A DNA stretch of 64,000 nucleotides from DATAGF01 sp963834875 (GTDB lineage Bacteria; Actinomycetota; Thermoleophilia; Miltoncostaeales; Miltoncostaeaceae): contig CAWIDG010000017.1 of NCBI GenBank assembly GCA_963834875.1, forward strand, positions 1 through 64,000, written 5' to 3'. This document shows positions 25,652 to 35,136 of the stretch, in pieces (position 1 is the stretch's first letter; the number at the start of each line of letters is the position of its first letter). The position numbers were made by a program, and so were the translations under genes. Under the pieces are notes generated by a model, which saw only the letters and a program-made list of their open reading frames with translations, was not told where the DNA came from and ran no database searches.

Positions 25652-27348
25652 GTGACCCGGATCCGCCCGACCCGACGCCGATACCTCCGCCAGCGCCGGC
25701 TGGTCGCGTGGGTCGGCCTCGCGCTCGCCGCCGGTGCGCTGTCGCTGACCGGCTGCGGCCAGGGCGCGGGGCCGAGCCAGGCGGCGGCCGAGGGCGGCGG
25801 CACGAGCGTGTGGCTGGCGCCCGAGGTCCCGGCCTTCGTCCGCCGGCGGGTGCGCCGATCGATGGCGGCGCATCCGGGGCAGCTCGTCGCGGCGCGGTCC
25901 GAGGACGGCGCCGACGTGCGCCTCCGTGTCCGCCCGAGCGCGGCGCCGCGCCGGGGCGAGGGCCGGCGGCCGTTCGGCGAGGTCGTCTTCGTGCCCGTCG
26001 TCCCGTTCCCGACGATCGCCGATGACGTCTCCTGGAGCGCCATCCGGCGGTTCTGGAGGGGCGAGGGTGGAGGTCTCGCCAGGGTGACGGGCGGCGGAAC
26101 GGTGCCCACCCTGTTCCTCACCGCCGCGACGCGCGCCGCGCTCGAAGGCCTTCTGGGCGGTCCCGCCGCGCCGTCGGCCCGGGTTCGGACCGTCGCGGCG
26201 GCGCGGCTGCTCGATACCGCGTGGCGCGAGCGCCCGGCCGCCTGGTCCGTCGTCCCCTTCGACGGGCTGCGGCCCCGGTGGAAGGCCCTCGCCGTGGACG
26301 GCCGGAGCGTTCTCGACCGCGATCTCGACATGCGCCGGTATCCGCTCGTCGCGCGCGTGGACGCGGAGGGCCCGCGCGCGCACGTGGTTCGGCTGCGCCG
26401 AGCGGTCGCCCGCGGCACGAGGCTCACCAACCGCGACACCGATCGGATGACGATCCTGATGATGACCGGTGTGACCGCGCTCAGCCGCAACATCGCCGCC
26501 AAGATGGAGTCCAACGGCGTCACGTACCCCGCCAGGGAGATCCGGGACGTCCTGCTGGACAACGACCTGCTGCACATCAGCAACGAGGTGTCGTTCACCG
26601 ACGACTGCCCCACCCCCGGCCCGGGCGGGATGAGGTTCTGCTCGGACCCGCGCTACATCGAGCTGCTGCGCGACGTGGGCACGGACATCATCGAGCTGTC
26701 GGGCAACCACAACCTGGACTGGGGCCCGGAGGCGGCGCGCCGGAGCCTGGACATGTATCGGAAGCGGGGATGGAGGTGGTTCGCCGGCGGCCGGGACCAC
26801 GTCCAGGCGCACCGGCCCCTGACCCTGGCGCGAAACGGCAACAGGCTGGCCTTCCTGGGCTGCAACCCGGTGGGCGCGTCGTACGCCTGGGCGGACGAGG
26901 ATCGCCCCGGCTCGGCGACGTGCGACCTCCCGGCGATGCAGCGGCAGATCCGCGACCTCCGCGCCCGCGGCTACCTGCCGATCGTCACCTTCCAGCACTG
27001 GGAGACGTACCAGTACGTCCCCACGGCGCAGCAGGTCGAGGACTTCGGGCTCATGTCGGAGGCGGGAGCGGCCATCGTGAGCGGCAGCCAGGCGCATCAC
27101 CCCCAGGGCTTCGCCTTCGAGCGGGGCCGCTTCGTCCACTACGGCCTGGGCAACCTCTTCTTCGATCAGATGCAGACGCTCGGGACACGCCAGGAGATCG
27201 TGGACAAGCACGTGTTCTACAGAGGGCAGGCATCTGTTCAACGCAGCTCTCCACCTTCCTGCTCATGGACTACTCCCAGCCACGTCCGATGACGCCGGCC
27301 GAGCGCGCGCAGCTGCTCGCGTCGGTGTTCGAGGCCAGCGCGTGGTGA
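25652..27348 (+). CDS. CapA-family (poly-gamma-glutamate capsule type) lipoprotein (frame broken near 27226)
   Basis: About 565 residues after correction. Basic N-terminus, hydrophobic segment and lipobox LTGC near residue 31, then a divergent first half. From about residue 260 comes the CapA/PgsA metallophosphatase-like domain: DNDLLHISNEVSFTDDC, IELSGNHNLDWGPEAARRS, FLGCNPVGASYAWA, IVTFQHWETYQYVP, SGSQAHHPQGFAFERGRFVHYGLGN. The domain binds metals through Asn/His/Asp residues. One base is missing at about 27223-27232; restoring it joins VFYRG to the tail STQLSTFLLMDYSQPRPM. The start is a GTG; upstream alternatives are poor. No CapB/CapC partners are present, so capsule synthesis is not certain. 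Confidence 0.8.
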
Positions 27349-27374
27349 GCGGCTCAAGCGAGGACGGAGGGATC

Positions 27375-28226
27375 ATGCGAGAGCGAGACGGATATCCGCC
27401 CGGCGTGCCCTGCTGGGTCGACACGGCGCAGCCCGATCCGGAGGCCGCGGCGGCCTTCTACGGGGGCCTGTTCGGGTGGGAGTTCGAGGACCGCATGCCC
27501 GCCGACGCGCCGGGGCGCTACCTCGTGGCCCAGCTCCGGGGCTGCGACGTCGCGGCGGTCGGGTCCCAGCCGCCGGGGCTGCCCCCGGCGCCGGTCTGGA
27601 ACACCTACGTCTGGGTGGACAGCGCCGACGAGGCCACCGCGGCGGCGAAGGACGCCGGCGGGACGGCGCTGATGGAGCCGTTCGACGTCCTCGACGCCGG
27701 CCGCATGGCGATGCTGGCCGACCCGGAGGGGGCCTCGTTCTGCGTCTGGCAGGCGAGGGGCAGCAGGGGCGCCCAGCTGGTCAACGAGCCGGGCACGTGG
27801 AACTTCAGCGGGCTCGACACGCGCGACCCGGAGGGGGCGGCTGCGTTCTACGGCGCGGTGTTCGGCTGGGAGGCCGAGACCGTCGATCTGGGCGAGGGCG
27901 GGTTCACGTTCTGGCGCCTCGCCGGGTACGGGGACCACCTCGAGGAGCGCGATCCCGGCCTGCGCTCCCGCCTGGCCGCGGACGGCGCGCCCGCGGGCTT
28001 CGAGGACGCCGTCGCGTGGCTCGCGCCGATAACCGAGGAGGACACGCCGGCGCACTGGAGCATCACCTTCGCGGTCGACGACGCCGACGCGATCGCCGAC
28101 AGGGCCGCGGAGCTGGGCGGCACGGTCGTGGTGCCGCCCACCGACGCGCCGTGGGTCAGGATGGCGGTCCTCAGCGACCCGCAGGGGGCGACGTTCACGG
28201 TGACCAGGTACATGCCGCCCACCTGA
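27375..28226 (+). CDS. Two-domain VOC (glyoxalase/bleomycin-resistance-like) protein
   Basis: A 283-residue protein of two vicinal-oxygen-chelate modules, each with the pattern CWVDTAQPDPEAAAAFYGGLFGWE or LDTRDPEGAAAFYGAVFGWE, and the typical end DPEGASFCVWQ or DPQGATFTVTRY. Such 27-kDa double VOC proteins are frequent in actinobacteria and mostly uncharacterised; some are secreted antigens or hydroxylases. An ATG at 27375 with GGAGGG just upstream is preferred. A related gene with the same architecture is at 62126. Confidence 0.85.
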   Translation: MRERDGYPPGVPCWVDTAQPDPEAAAAFYGGLFGWEFEDRMPADAPGRYLVAQLRGCDVAAVGSQPPGLPPAPVWNTYVWVDSADEATAAAKDAGGTALMEPFDVLDAGRMAMLADPEGASFCVWQARGSRGAQLVNEPGTWNFSGLDTRDPEGAAAFYGAVFGWEAETVDLGEGGFTFWRLAGYGDHLEERDPGLRSRLAADGAPAGFEDAVAWLAPITEEDTPAHWSITFAVDDADAIADRAAELGGTVVVPPTDAPWVRMAVLSDPQGATFTVTRYMPPT

Positions 28227-28266
28227 CCGCGGGCCCTCCCCGGCGATCAGGTAGCGTCGGTCGCGC

Positions 28267-29292
28267 ATGGCCGATGACGCCGAGCACCTGGAGCTGGACG
28301 CCGGCGGGCGCACGGTCGCCATCAGCAACCCGGGCAAGGTGATGTTCCCGGAGCACGGCGAGACCAAGGCCGACCTCGCCAGGTACTACCTCGCGGTCGG
28401 CGGGCCGCTGATGCGCACCGTGCGGGACCGGCCGACCCTCCTGCAGCGCTTCCCGAACGGGGCCGCGGGGAAGTCGTTCTTCCAGAAGCGCATCCCGGAA
28501 TCCGCGCCGGAGTGGCTGCAGACGACGATCGTCTCGACCCCCAACGGCACGACCTCGCGGGCAATCGTGATGGCCGACATCGCCCACGTGGTGTGGGCGG
28601 CGAACCAGGGCTGCCTCGGCTTCCATCCCTGGCCGTACCGGGCGTCGGCGCCCGACGACACCGACGAGCTGCGCCTCGACCTCGACCCCTCCCCCGGCGT
28701 CACGTTCGAGATGGTGCGCGAGGCGGCCACCGAGGTGCGGGCGTTCCTCGGCGAGGTCGGCATCACCGCGTTCCCGAAGACCACGGGGAACCGGGGCCTC
28801 CACCTGTACGTGCGGGTGGAGCCGGGGTGGGACTCCTTCGGGGTGCGCCAGGCCGCCGTGTCGGTCGCCCGCGAGATGGAGCGGCGCCGGCCCGACCTCA
28901 TCACCGGTGCCTGGTGGAAGGAGGAGCGCGGGACCCGGGTGTTCATCGACTTCAACCAGAACGCCCCCCACAAGACGGTCTTCGGTGCGTGGTGCGTGCG
29001 CGCCCGCGTCGGCGCCCAGGTGTCGACGCCGTTCGCGTGGGACGAGCTCGCCGCCATCGATCCCGACGAGCTGTCGATCCGGACCGTGCCTGCGCGCGTC
29101 GAGCGCCACGGGGATCCGTGGGCGGCGATCGACGACGAGCCGCAGTCCGTCGAGCCGCTCGTCGAGCGCTACCGGGCCGACCTCGCGGCGGGCGTCCCCG
29201 ACAACCCCTGGCCGCCGGTGTACCCCAAGATGCCCGACGAGCCCCCGCGGGTCGCCCCGAGCCGGGCGCGGAAGCCCGCCGGCGGCACCTGA
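28267..29292 (+). CDS. LigD-type primase-polymerase domain protein (non-homologous end joining)
   Basis: A 341-residue stand-alone homologue of the polymerase domain of LigD. Typical motifs: ISNPGKVMFPEHGETKADLARYY at the start, LQRFPNGAAGKSFFQKR, catalytic LRLDLDPSPG near residue 138 with its Asp pair, NRGLHLYV, and VFIDFNQNAPHKTVFGAWCVRAR. It fills gaps with ribonucleotides at broken ends together with Ku and a ligase. Neither Ku nor a ligase domain is in the window. In many actinobacteria the polymerase is encoded apart from the ligase, and this agrees with that. Confidence 0.9.
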   Translation: MADDAEHLELDAGGRTVAISNPGKVMFPEHGETKADLARYYLAVGGPLMRTVRDRPTLLQRFPNGAAGKSFFQKRIPESAPEWLQTTIVSTPNGTTSRAIVMADIAHVVWAANQGCLGFHPWPYRASAPDDTDELRLDLDPSPGVTFEMVREAATEVRAFLGEVGITAFPKTTGNRGLHLYVRVEPGWDSFGVRQAAVSVAREMERRRPDLITGAWWKEERGTRVFIDFNQNAPHKTVFGAWCVRARVGAQVSTPFAWDELAAIDPDELSIRTVPARVERHGDPWAAIDDEPQSVEPLVERYRADLAAGVPDNPWPPVYPKMPDEPPRVAPSRARKPAGGT

Positions 29293-30514
29293 CTACACCA
29301 CCGGGGTCGGGTCGACCTCGCGCAGCTCCCGGTAGGGGCTGACCGCGCGGCCGCCGCCGGGGTGCATCTCGAAGTGCAGGTGGTGGACGCCGCGCCGGGC
29401 GTTGCCGGTGCGGCCCACCGCCCCGAGCCGCTGGCCGGCCGAGACCCGCGAGCCCGGCGCGAGCCCGGGGGCGATCGCCGACAGGTGGGCGTAGTAGTAG
29501 CTGGTGCCGGCGTCGTCGCGCAGCCAGAGGCGGATGCCGCCGAGGCCGGTGTCGGCGCGGCTGAGGCTGTCGACGACCCCGTCCGCCACCGCCACCAGGG
29601 GCGTGCCGAGGGGGGCGACGATGTCGATGCCCTTGTGCGGGCCGTCCTGGGGCCGCGGCGCCCCGAAGTCGTCGGTGAAGCTGTGCACGCCGTCGACGGG
29701 GAAGACCATCAGGTGGCGGGCCCTGAGCGCGTCGAGGCGGCGGAGCAGGGAGAGGTCGGCCGCGCCGTTGACCGGGAGGCCCTGGCGGCGCTGGTACCTG
29801 GCGACGGCGAGGCGGGTGCGGGGCCCGAAGGCGCCGTCGATCGCGAGCCGGTAGCCGCGGCGGCGCAGGGCCGCCTGCAGGCGGCGCACCCGTCCGCCCT
29901 CGGCGCCGACGGCGAGGGTGCCCGGGGCGGTGGGCACCCGGGCGCGGAGGGGCTCGCGCAGCCGCGCCCTCAGGCGCCGGTCGGCGACGCCCGTCGGCCG
30001 GAGGCCCAGGCGGCGCTGGGCCCGGCGCACGGCGGCGCGGGTGCGCGGGCCGTAGCCGCCGTCGACCGCGACCGGCTCGCCCGCCTTCACGAGGGCGCGC
30101 TGCAGCGTGCACACCTGGGGGCCGTAGGCCCCGAGGCGCAGCACGCCGTCGCGACCGCCGCGTGCGGTGGTGGGGCCGGGCAGGCGGCAGACCGACAGGC
30201 CCAGCCACCAGAGCAGCGGACGGTCGACCAGGCCGTTCACGCGCAGGCCGAGGCGCCGCTGGAACCCGACCACGGCCCGGCGGGTGCCGCGCCCGTAGAC
30301 GCCGTCGACCGCCACCCGGAAGCCGCGGGAGCGGAGCTCGCGCTGCAGCGCGCGCACCGTGGGGCCGCGCGCGCCCAGGCCCGAGCACGCCGGCCTCCGC
30401 CCTGGGCGGCGGCGGCTGGGGCGCGGCGTCCGCGCCGGCCGTCTGGCCGGCCAGGACGACGGCCAGCGCGAGGACGGCGGCCAGCGCCGCACTGGGGACG
30501 GCGCGCGATGGCAT
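29293..30514 (-). CDS. Secreted M23 peptidase with three peptidoglycan-binding domains (frame broken near 30379)
   Basis: About 406 residues after correction. The signal peptide (MPSRAVPSAALAAVLALAVV) starts at the ATG at 30514; an extra C near 30374-30385 shifts the frame, and removing it gives EAGVLGLGARGPTVRALQRE. Three PG_binding_1 domains follow (each with VRALQREL- or TLQRALV-like and VDGVYGRGTRRAVVGFQ-like segments). A C-terminal M23/LytM domain has the zinc motif HKGIDI and the catalytic HLHFEMHPGG. It should cut or remodel cell-wall peptides outside the membrane. The last enzyme motif (HxH) is intact. Confidence 0.88.
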
Positions 30515-30555
30515 GACTCAGGCTCTTCGCCGGGGCCCTGCCCGCCCCTTCCCGC

Positions 30556-32154
30556 TCAATCCGAGGTTGCAAGCCCTCCGTCGACGATGGTCATCCGGCA
30601 GCGCAATCCGGCGAGCTCGTGCGGCTCGACGTCGAACGGGTCGCGGTCGAGCACCGTGACGTCGCCGGCCATTCCCGGCGCGAGCGTCCCCCGGAACGCC
30701 TCCTCGAACGTCGCGTGGGCGGCGCCGTGGGTGTAGAGGCCGAGCGCCTGCGCCACGCTCAGGCGCTCCGAGGGCCGGGCCAGCTCGGGCGGGGCGCCGC
30801 CGCGCGCGACGGCGGCGGCGATCCCGCGCATGGGGTCGAGCGGGTCGATCGGGGCGTCCGAGCCGCCACACGCCGGGATCCCCAGCCGCAGCATGCTCCC
30901 CCAGGCGTACGAGGTCGCGGCGCGACCGGGCCCGATCCGGGCGGTCACCCAGGGGGCGTCGCTCGTGAGGAACCCGGGCTGGATGTCGGCCACCAGGCCG
31001 GCCGCCCGCATCGCCGGGAGGGTGTCGGCGCCGGTGACCTGGCAGTGGATCAGGCGGTGGCGGGCGTCGCGCCCGGGGCCCTCGGCCTGCGCGGCGGCGA
31101 CCGCGTCGATGGCGAGGTGGGCCGCGCGGTCGCCGATCGCGTGGATCCCGAGCTGCGATCCGGCCGCATGGACCCGGCGGCAGATGACCCGGAGCTCGCC
31201 GGGCTGCTGCACCAGGACGCCCGCGGTGCCGGGCGCGTCGGCGTAGGGCGCCCGCAGCGCCGCGGTCCGGCCGCCCAGCGAGCCGTCGGCGAACACCTTG
31301 ACGTGGCCGATGCGGAGCCACTCGTCGCCCCAGCCGGTCCCGATGCCCTCGCGGTGGGCGAGGTCGAACTGGTCGATGGGCAGCATCAGCGTGACCCGCA
31401 CCGGCACGCCCCCGGGGCCGGCGACGGAGCGGAACAGGCCGAGGGTCGCCTCGAGCCCGCCGCCGATGCCGGCGTCGTCGGTCTGGACCTGCGTGATCCC
31501 GAGCGCCAGGCACTCGCGCAGCGCCCGGGCCAGCAGGCGGGCCCGATCGGCCGGGCCGGGCGGCGGGATCAGCCGGCCGACGAGGGGGAGGGCGGTCTCG
31601 CGGAGCACGCCGGTGGGCTCGCCGCCGGGGTCGCGGTCGACGACGCCCCCGGCAGGGTCGGGCGTCCCTCGCGTGATCCCGGCCCGCGCCAGGGCGGCCG
31701 AGCTGACGACGGCGATGTGGCCGCACGTGCGGCCCAGATAGACCGGGCGGCCGCCGGCGGCGGCGTCCAGGTCGCGCCGATCGGGCATCCGCGCCTCCGG
31801 CCAGCGCTCGTGGTCCCAGCCGTGGCCGACCACCCACCCGTCGGCCGGGGCGCCCGCCGCGGCCTCGGCGACCATCGCGCCGAGGGCGGCGAGCGAGCCG
31901 GCATCGCCGGCGGGCAGGCGCTCGAGCGTCATCGCGTAGCCGAGGATGTGGAGGTGGGCGTCGGTGAGGCCGGGGAGGGCGCAGCCGCCGGCCAGGTCGA
32001 TCTCCTCGCACTCCGGGCCGGCGAGCCGGCGCACCTCCTCGCGCGTCCCGATCGCGGCGACGCGGCCGCCGACGATGGCCAGCGCCTCGTGCGCCCGCCA
32101 GCCGTCGTGGCCCGAGCGCACGGTCCCTCCGCCGAGTATCAGGTCGGCCCGCAT
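30556..32154 (-). CDS. Amidohydrolase family protein (YtcJ/AepA-like)
   Basis: A 532-residue metal-dependent hydrolase of the YtcJ type. The metal motif HLH occurs in GLTDAHLHILGYA near residue 60. Other family marks are GHGWDHERWPEA, FADGSLGGRTAAL, LGIHAIGDRA, HCQVTGADTLPAM, GSDAPIDPLDPMRGI and the C-terminal VTVLDRDPFDVEPHEL. Members hydrolyse amide or formyl bonds of unknown compounds. I choose the ATG at 32154; an in-frame TTG lies six codons upstream. No signal peptide. It is divergent from a small conserved gene with almost no space between starts. Confidence 0.85.
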   Translation of the reverse strand: MRADLILGGGTVRSGHDGWRAHEALAIVGGRVAAIGTREEVRRLAGPECEEIDLAGGCALPGLTDAHLHILGYAMTLERLPAGDAGSLAALGAMVAEAAAGAPADGWVVGHGWDHERWPEARMPDRRDLDAAAGGRPVYLGRTCGHIAVVSSAALARAGITRGTPDPAGGVVDRDPGGEPTGVLRETALPLVGRLIPPPGPADRARLLARALRECLALGITQVQTDDAGIGGGLEATLGLFRSVAGPGGVPVRVTLMLPIDQFDLAHREGIGTGWGDEWLRIGHVKVFADGSLGGRTAALRAPYADAPGTAGVLVQQPGELRVICRRVHAAGSQLGIHAIGDRAAHLAIDAVAAAQAEGPGRDARHRLIHCQVTGADTLPAMRAAGLVADIQPGFLTSDAPWVTARIGPGRAATSYAWGSMLRLGIPACGGSDAPIDPLDPMRGIAAAVARGGAPPELARPSERLSVAQALGLYTHGAAHATFEEAFRGTLAPGMAGDVTVLDRDPFDVEPHELAGLRCRMTIVDGGLATSD

Positions 32155-32240
32155 CCCGTCATGATGCGCCAATCGCCCGGTACTCGGTCAACGATCGCGC
32201 GGTCGCGCGCGCGCGGCGGCTCATCGCCGCCCGCCAGTAC

Positions 32241-32522
32241 GTGCTGCGGAGCGAATGGGGCGACGTCCAGCCCAGCGCGGACGACGAGAACGCGTTCCTC
32301 GACGCGCACTCCTGGGACGAGTACGCCGAGTGGCATCTCGGGCTCACCGACGGCGCCGCCGACGAGACCAAGGCGAGGTACGCCTTCGTCTACGGCGACT
32401 TCCGCCGCGTCCACCGCTCCGGGCTGATCGCGTGCGTGTACCGCGCCGCCGAATGGCACCACAAGGACGTCGAGCTCGCGGCCCACGATCTCCTGCAGCG
32501 GCTCGACGCGACCAGCGCCTGA
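32241..32522 (+). CDS. Conserved small protein of unknown function (5' end uncertain)
   Basis: The annotated part has 93 residues from a GTG: WGDVQPSADDENAFL, HSWDEYAEWHLGLTDGA, DETKARYAFVYGDFRR and GLIACVYRAAEWHHKDVELAAHDLL. The last region looks strongly conserved in character. In-frame codons continue upstream without stop to about 32163 (YSVNDRAVARARRLIAARQY), so the real N-terminus probably lies near ATG 32160. No start codon is in the right frame there unless one base is missing. Function unknown; it ends 4 nt before the convergent ligase stop. Confidence 0.6.
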   Translation: MLRSEWGDVQPSADDENAFLDAHSWDEYAEWHLGLTDGAADETKARYAFVYGDFRRVHRSGLIACVYRAAEWHHKDVELAAHDLLQRLDATSA

Positions 32523-32526
32523 CGCG

Positions 32527-34176
32527 TCATCGGGCCGGGGGACCCGGCGGGAAGCGCCCCTCCCGCAGCCACTGGCGCAGCTCGACGCGCCGGATCTTGC
32601 CGCTGACGGTCTTCGGCAGCTCGTCGACGAAGTGGACCTCCCGCGGGTACTTGTACGGCGCCGTCTCGCGCCTGCAGTGCTCCTGCAGCTCCCGGGCCAG
32701 GTCGTCCGAGGCCGCGGCGCCGGGGGCCAGGGTGACGAAGGCGCAGACGATCTGCGTCCGCTCGGGATCGTCGCGCCCGACGACGGCCGCCTCCGCGACG
32801 GCCGGGTGCTCCACGAGCGTCGACTCGACCTCGAACGGCCCGATGCGGTAGGCGGCCGACGTGATGACGTCGTCGTCGCGCCCCTCGAACCAGAGGTAGC
32901 CGTCGGCGTCCCGCGCCGCCCGGTCGCCGGTGTGGTACCAGCCGTCGCTGAAGCGCGCGGCCGTGGCCTCCTCGTCGCGGTAGTAGCAGTCGAACATGCC
33001 GACCGGGCGGGGCTCCGCTCGGATCGCGATGGAGCCGACCTCGCCGTCGCCGGCCGGCGAGCCGTCGTCCCGCAGGATCTCGACGTCGTAGCCGGGCAAC
33101 GGCACGCCCATCGAGCCCGGCCGGATGGGCAGCGCCCGGAAGTTCGCCACGGTGATCGTCGTCTCGGTCTGGCCGTAGCCGTCGTAGATCTCCAGCCCCG
33201 TGCCCTCGCGCCAGGCGCGGATGACCTCGGGGTTGAGCGGCTCGCCGGCGCTGGTGCAGTGGCGCAGCGCGCTCAGGTCGTGGGCGCCGAGGTCGGCCAG
33301 CACAAGCATCCGGTAGAGGGTCGGCGGCGCGCAGAAGGAGGTGATCCCGTTGCGCGCGACGACGTCGAGGATCACCTCGGCCTCGGGCTTGCCGAGCGCG
33401 ACCTGGACGACGGTCGCGCGCTCGTGCCACTGGCCGAACAGCGAGCCGTAGGCCGCCTTGGCCCACCCGGTGTCCGAGATCGTCCAGTGGCGGTCGCCCG
33501 GCCGCAGGTCGTGCCAGAAGCGCGCCGTCCGGATGTGGCCGAGGGCGTTGGACTGGGGCAGCAGCACCATCTTCGGGTGCCCCACCGTGCCGCTGGTGAA
33601 GTACAGGAGCATGGGGTCGGTCGACGCCGTCGGGTCGGCCGGGGTGGCGCCGTCGCCCGCCTGCTCCAGCAGGGCGTCGAGGTCGTGCCAGCCCTCGCGC
33701 GGCTCCCCGCCGGCCGCCCAGCGGATCCGGTGGGCGAGCGAGGGGCAGTCGGCGCAGCCCGCGTCGACCTTCTCGGCGGCCCCGGCGTCGGCGACCACCG
33801 CGACCGCTCCGCCGCGGTCGACGCGGTACGCGATGTCGCGCGGGGTGAGCAGGCCCGGCCCCGGCATGGGGATGGCGCCGATCCGGATGGCCCCGAGCAC
33901 GGCGGCGTACCAGGCCGGCACCCGCGGCAGCATCACGAGCAGGCGCTCGCCGGCGGCCACGCCCAGGCCCGCGAGGGCACGGGCGGCCCGGCGCGACTCG
34001 GCCACGAGCTCCGCGACGGTCTGGCTCGCGACCAGCCCGCCCGCGCCGTCGAGCGACACCAGGGCCACGGCGTCGGCATCTTCGCCGGCCCACCGGTCGA
34101 GCACGTCGACGACCGCGTTGAAGCGCGCCGGGACGTCGATCGAGAAGCCGGCGCGCTCCCGGTCGAGATCCGCCAT
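32527..34176 (-). CDS. AMP-dependent acyl-CoA synthetase/ligase
   Basis: A 549-residue member of the ANL superfamily, nearest in pattern to medium-chain acyl-CoA or acetyl-CoA synthetases. The P-loop YFTSGTVGHPKMV lies near residue 190, the adenylate motif YDGYGQTETT near residue 328, GWYHTGDRAARDADGYLWFEGRDDD near residue 400, and the catalytic lysine in ELPKTVSGKIRRVELR near residue 528. It activates a carboxylate with ATP and joins it to CoA; the acid is not predictable. ATG at 34176 is the conservative start. A GTG overlapping the upstream stop (about 34244) would add 23 Pro/Ala-rich residues. Confidence 0.88.
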   Translation of the reverse strand: MADLDRERAGFSIDVPARFNAVVDVLDRWAGEDADAVALVSLDGAGGLVASQTVAELVAESRRAARALAGLGVAAGERLLVMLPRVPAWYAAVLGAIRIGAIPMPGPGLLTPRDIAYRVDRGGAVAVVADAGAAEKVDAGCADCPSLAHRIRWAAGGEPREGWHDLDALLEQAGDGATPADPTASTDPMLLYFTSGTVGHPKMVLLPQSNALGHIRTARFWHDLRPGDRHWTISDTGWAKAAYGSLFGQWHERATVVQVALGKPEAEVILDVVARNGITSFCAPPTLYRMLVLADLGAHDLSALRHCTSAGEPLNPEVIRAWREGTGLEIYDGYGQTETTITVANFRALPIRPGSMGVPLPGYDVEILRDDGSPAGDGEVGSIAIRAEPRPVGMFDCYYRDEEATAARFSDGWYHTGDRAARDADGYLWFEGRDDDVITSAAYRIGPFEVESTLVEHPAVAEAAVVGRDDPERTQIVCAFVTLAPGAAASDDLARELQEHCRRETAPYKYPREVHFVDELPKTVSGKIRRVELRQWLREGRFPPGPPAR

Positions 34177-34241
34177 GCGGGGCGGCGCGTCCCGTCCGGG
34201 CGCGGCGGCCCGAGCCGAGCTCGGCCTGGCAGGACCCCCCG

Positions 34242-35121
34242 TCACTCGAGCGGCTCCAGCACGACCAGGTTGTCCCCGGCGGCGCGCGCGTCGTAGCCCA
34301 CGAGCACGGCGCCGGGGACGACGCACAGCGCCTCCGGCCGGCGCTTGCCCTCGCCCTTGAGGTCGGGCACCCGCCAGTCGTCCTCGACCTCGGCGTCGTG
34401 CGCGGCGGGGTCGAGCCCTGCCGCGACGCGGGCGATGCGGCGGGAGCGGGAGCTCACGAGCAGGATCCGGCCCTCCTCGTCGAGCGCGAGGTCGTTGGCG
34501 CTCTCGATGCGCTTCGCAGATCCGGGCGTGCAGCTGCCACCAGGCCAGGACCTCGTAGCGGACGGTGCCCCCGCGCCGCCGAGCGCCGAGGGCGAGCTCG
34601 TCCCGCGGCCCGAGCAGGGACCCGGGCGCGATGCCGAGGGGGGAGTCGCCGGGCGGGCCGAACTCGATCAGGCAGACCGGCTCCTTCTGCTTGGCGACGA
34701 GCAGGTGCCCGCGCTGCATGAGCAGCAAGCCCTCCCCGCGGGCGTTCTCGTCCTCCGCCCAGTCTCGGCCGAAGTCCGGTTGGTCGCGGGCCACGGCGAG
34801 CTCGATGGCGGCCTCCAGGCGGGCCAGGCCGGGGGCGAGGACGATGACGCGGCACTGCCCCTCCTGCAGGATCAGCACCAGCCCGGCGCCGTCGCACGCC
34901 AGGCCCTCGAAGCCGGACGCGCCCGGGCCGTCAACGAGGGGCCGCAGATCGTGCCGGGCCTCCTCGCCGAGGGCGGCCCCGTCCCCGAGCGGGATCGCGA
35001 GGAGGTCGTGCTCGCCGTCGCCGACGCACAGCAGCTCGCGGGCGCCGCCCGCCTCGCGCACCGCGAAGGCGGAGAGCTCGCTCAGCCCGAGGGCCGCCCG
35101 GGAGACGACGCGCAGTGACAT
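34242..35121 (-). CDS. Propeller-like protein of unknown function (frame broken near 34516)
   Basis: About 292 residues after correction. Segments such as LSELSAFAVREAGGARELLCVGDGEHDLLAIPL, GFEGLACDGAGLVLILQEG, GEGLLLMQRGHLLVAKQKEP and ESANDLALDEEGRILLVSSRSRRIARV repeat like blades of an esterase-like/SdiA-regulated propeller. One extra base near 34512-34521 breaks the frame; without it HARI joins AKRIESANDLALD. No signal peptide. It lies 15 nt after the DUF2235 gene and directly before the acyl-CoA ligase, so the three probably form one operon. Confidence 0.65.
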
Positions 35122-35136
35122 CCGCCGCTCCCCCGC

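Noticed and set aside
32527..35121. An 864-residue fusion of propeller protein and acyl-CoA ligase
   Set aside because: An extra base near 34516 joins the frames by chance. The middle (arginine- and proline-rich) has no domain character, while the other frame continues the propeller to its own stop at 34242.
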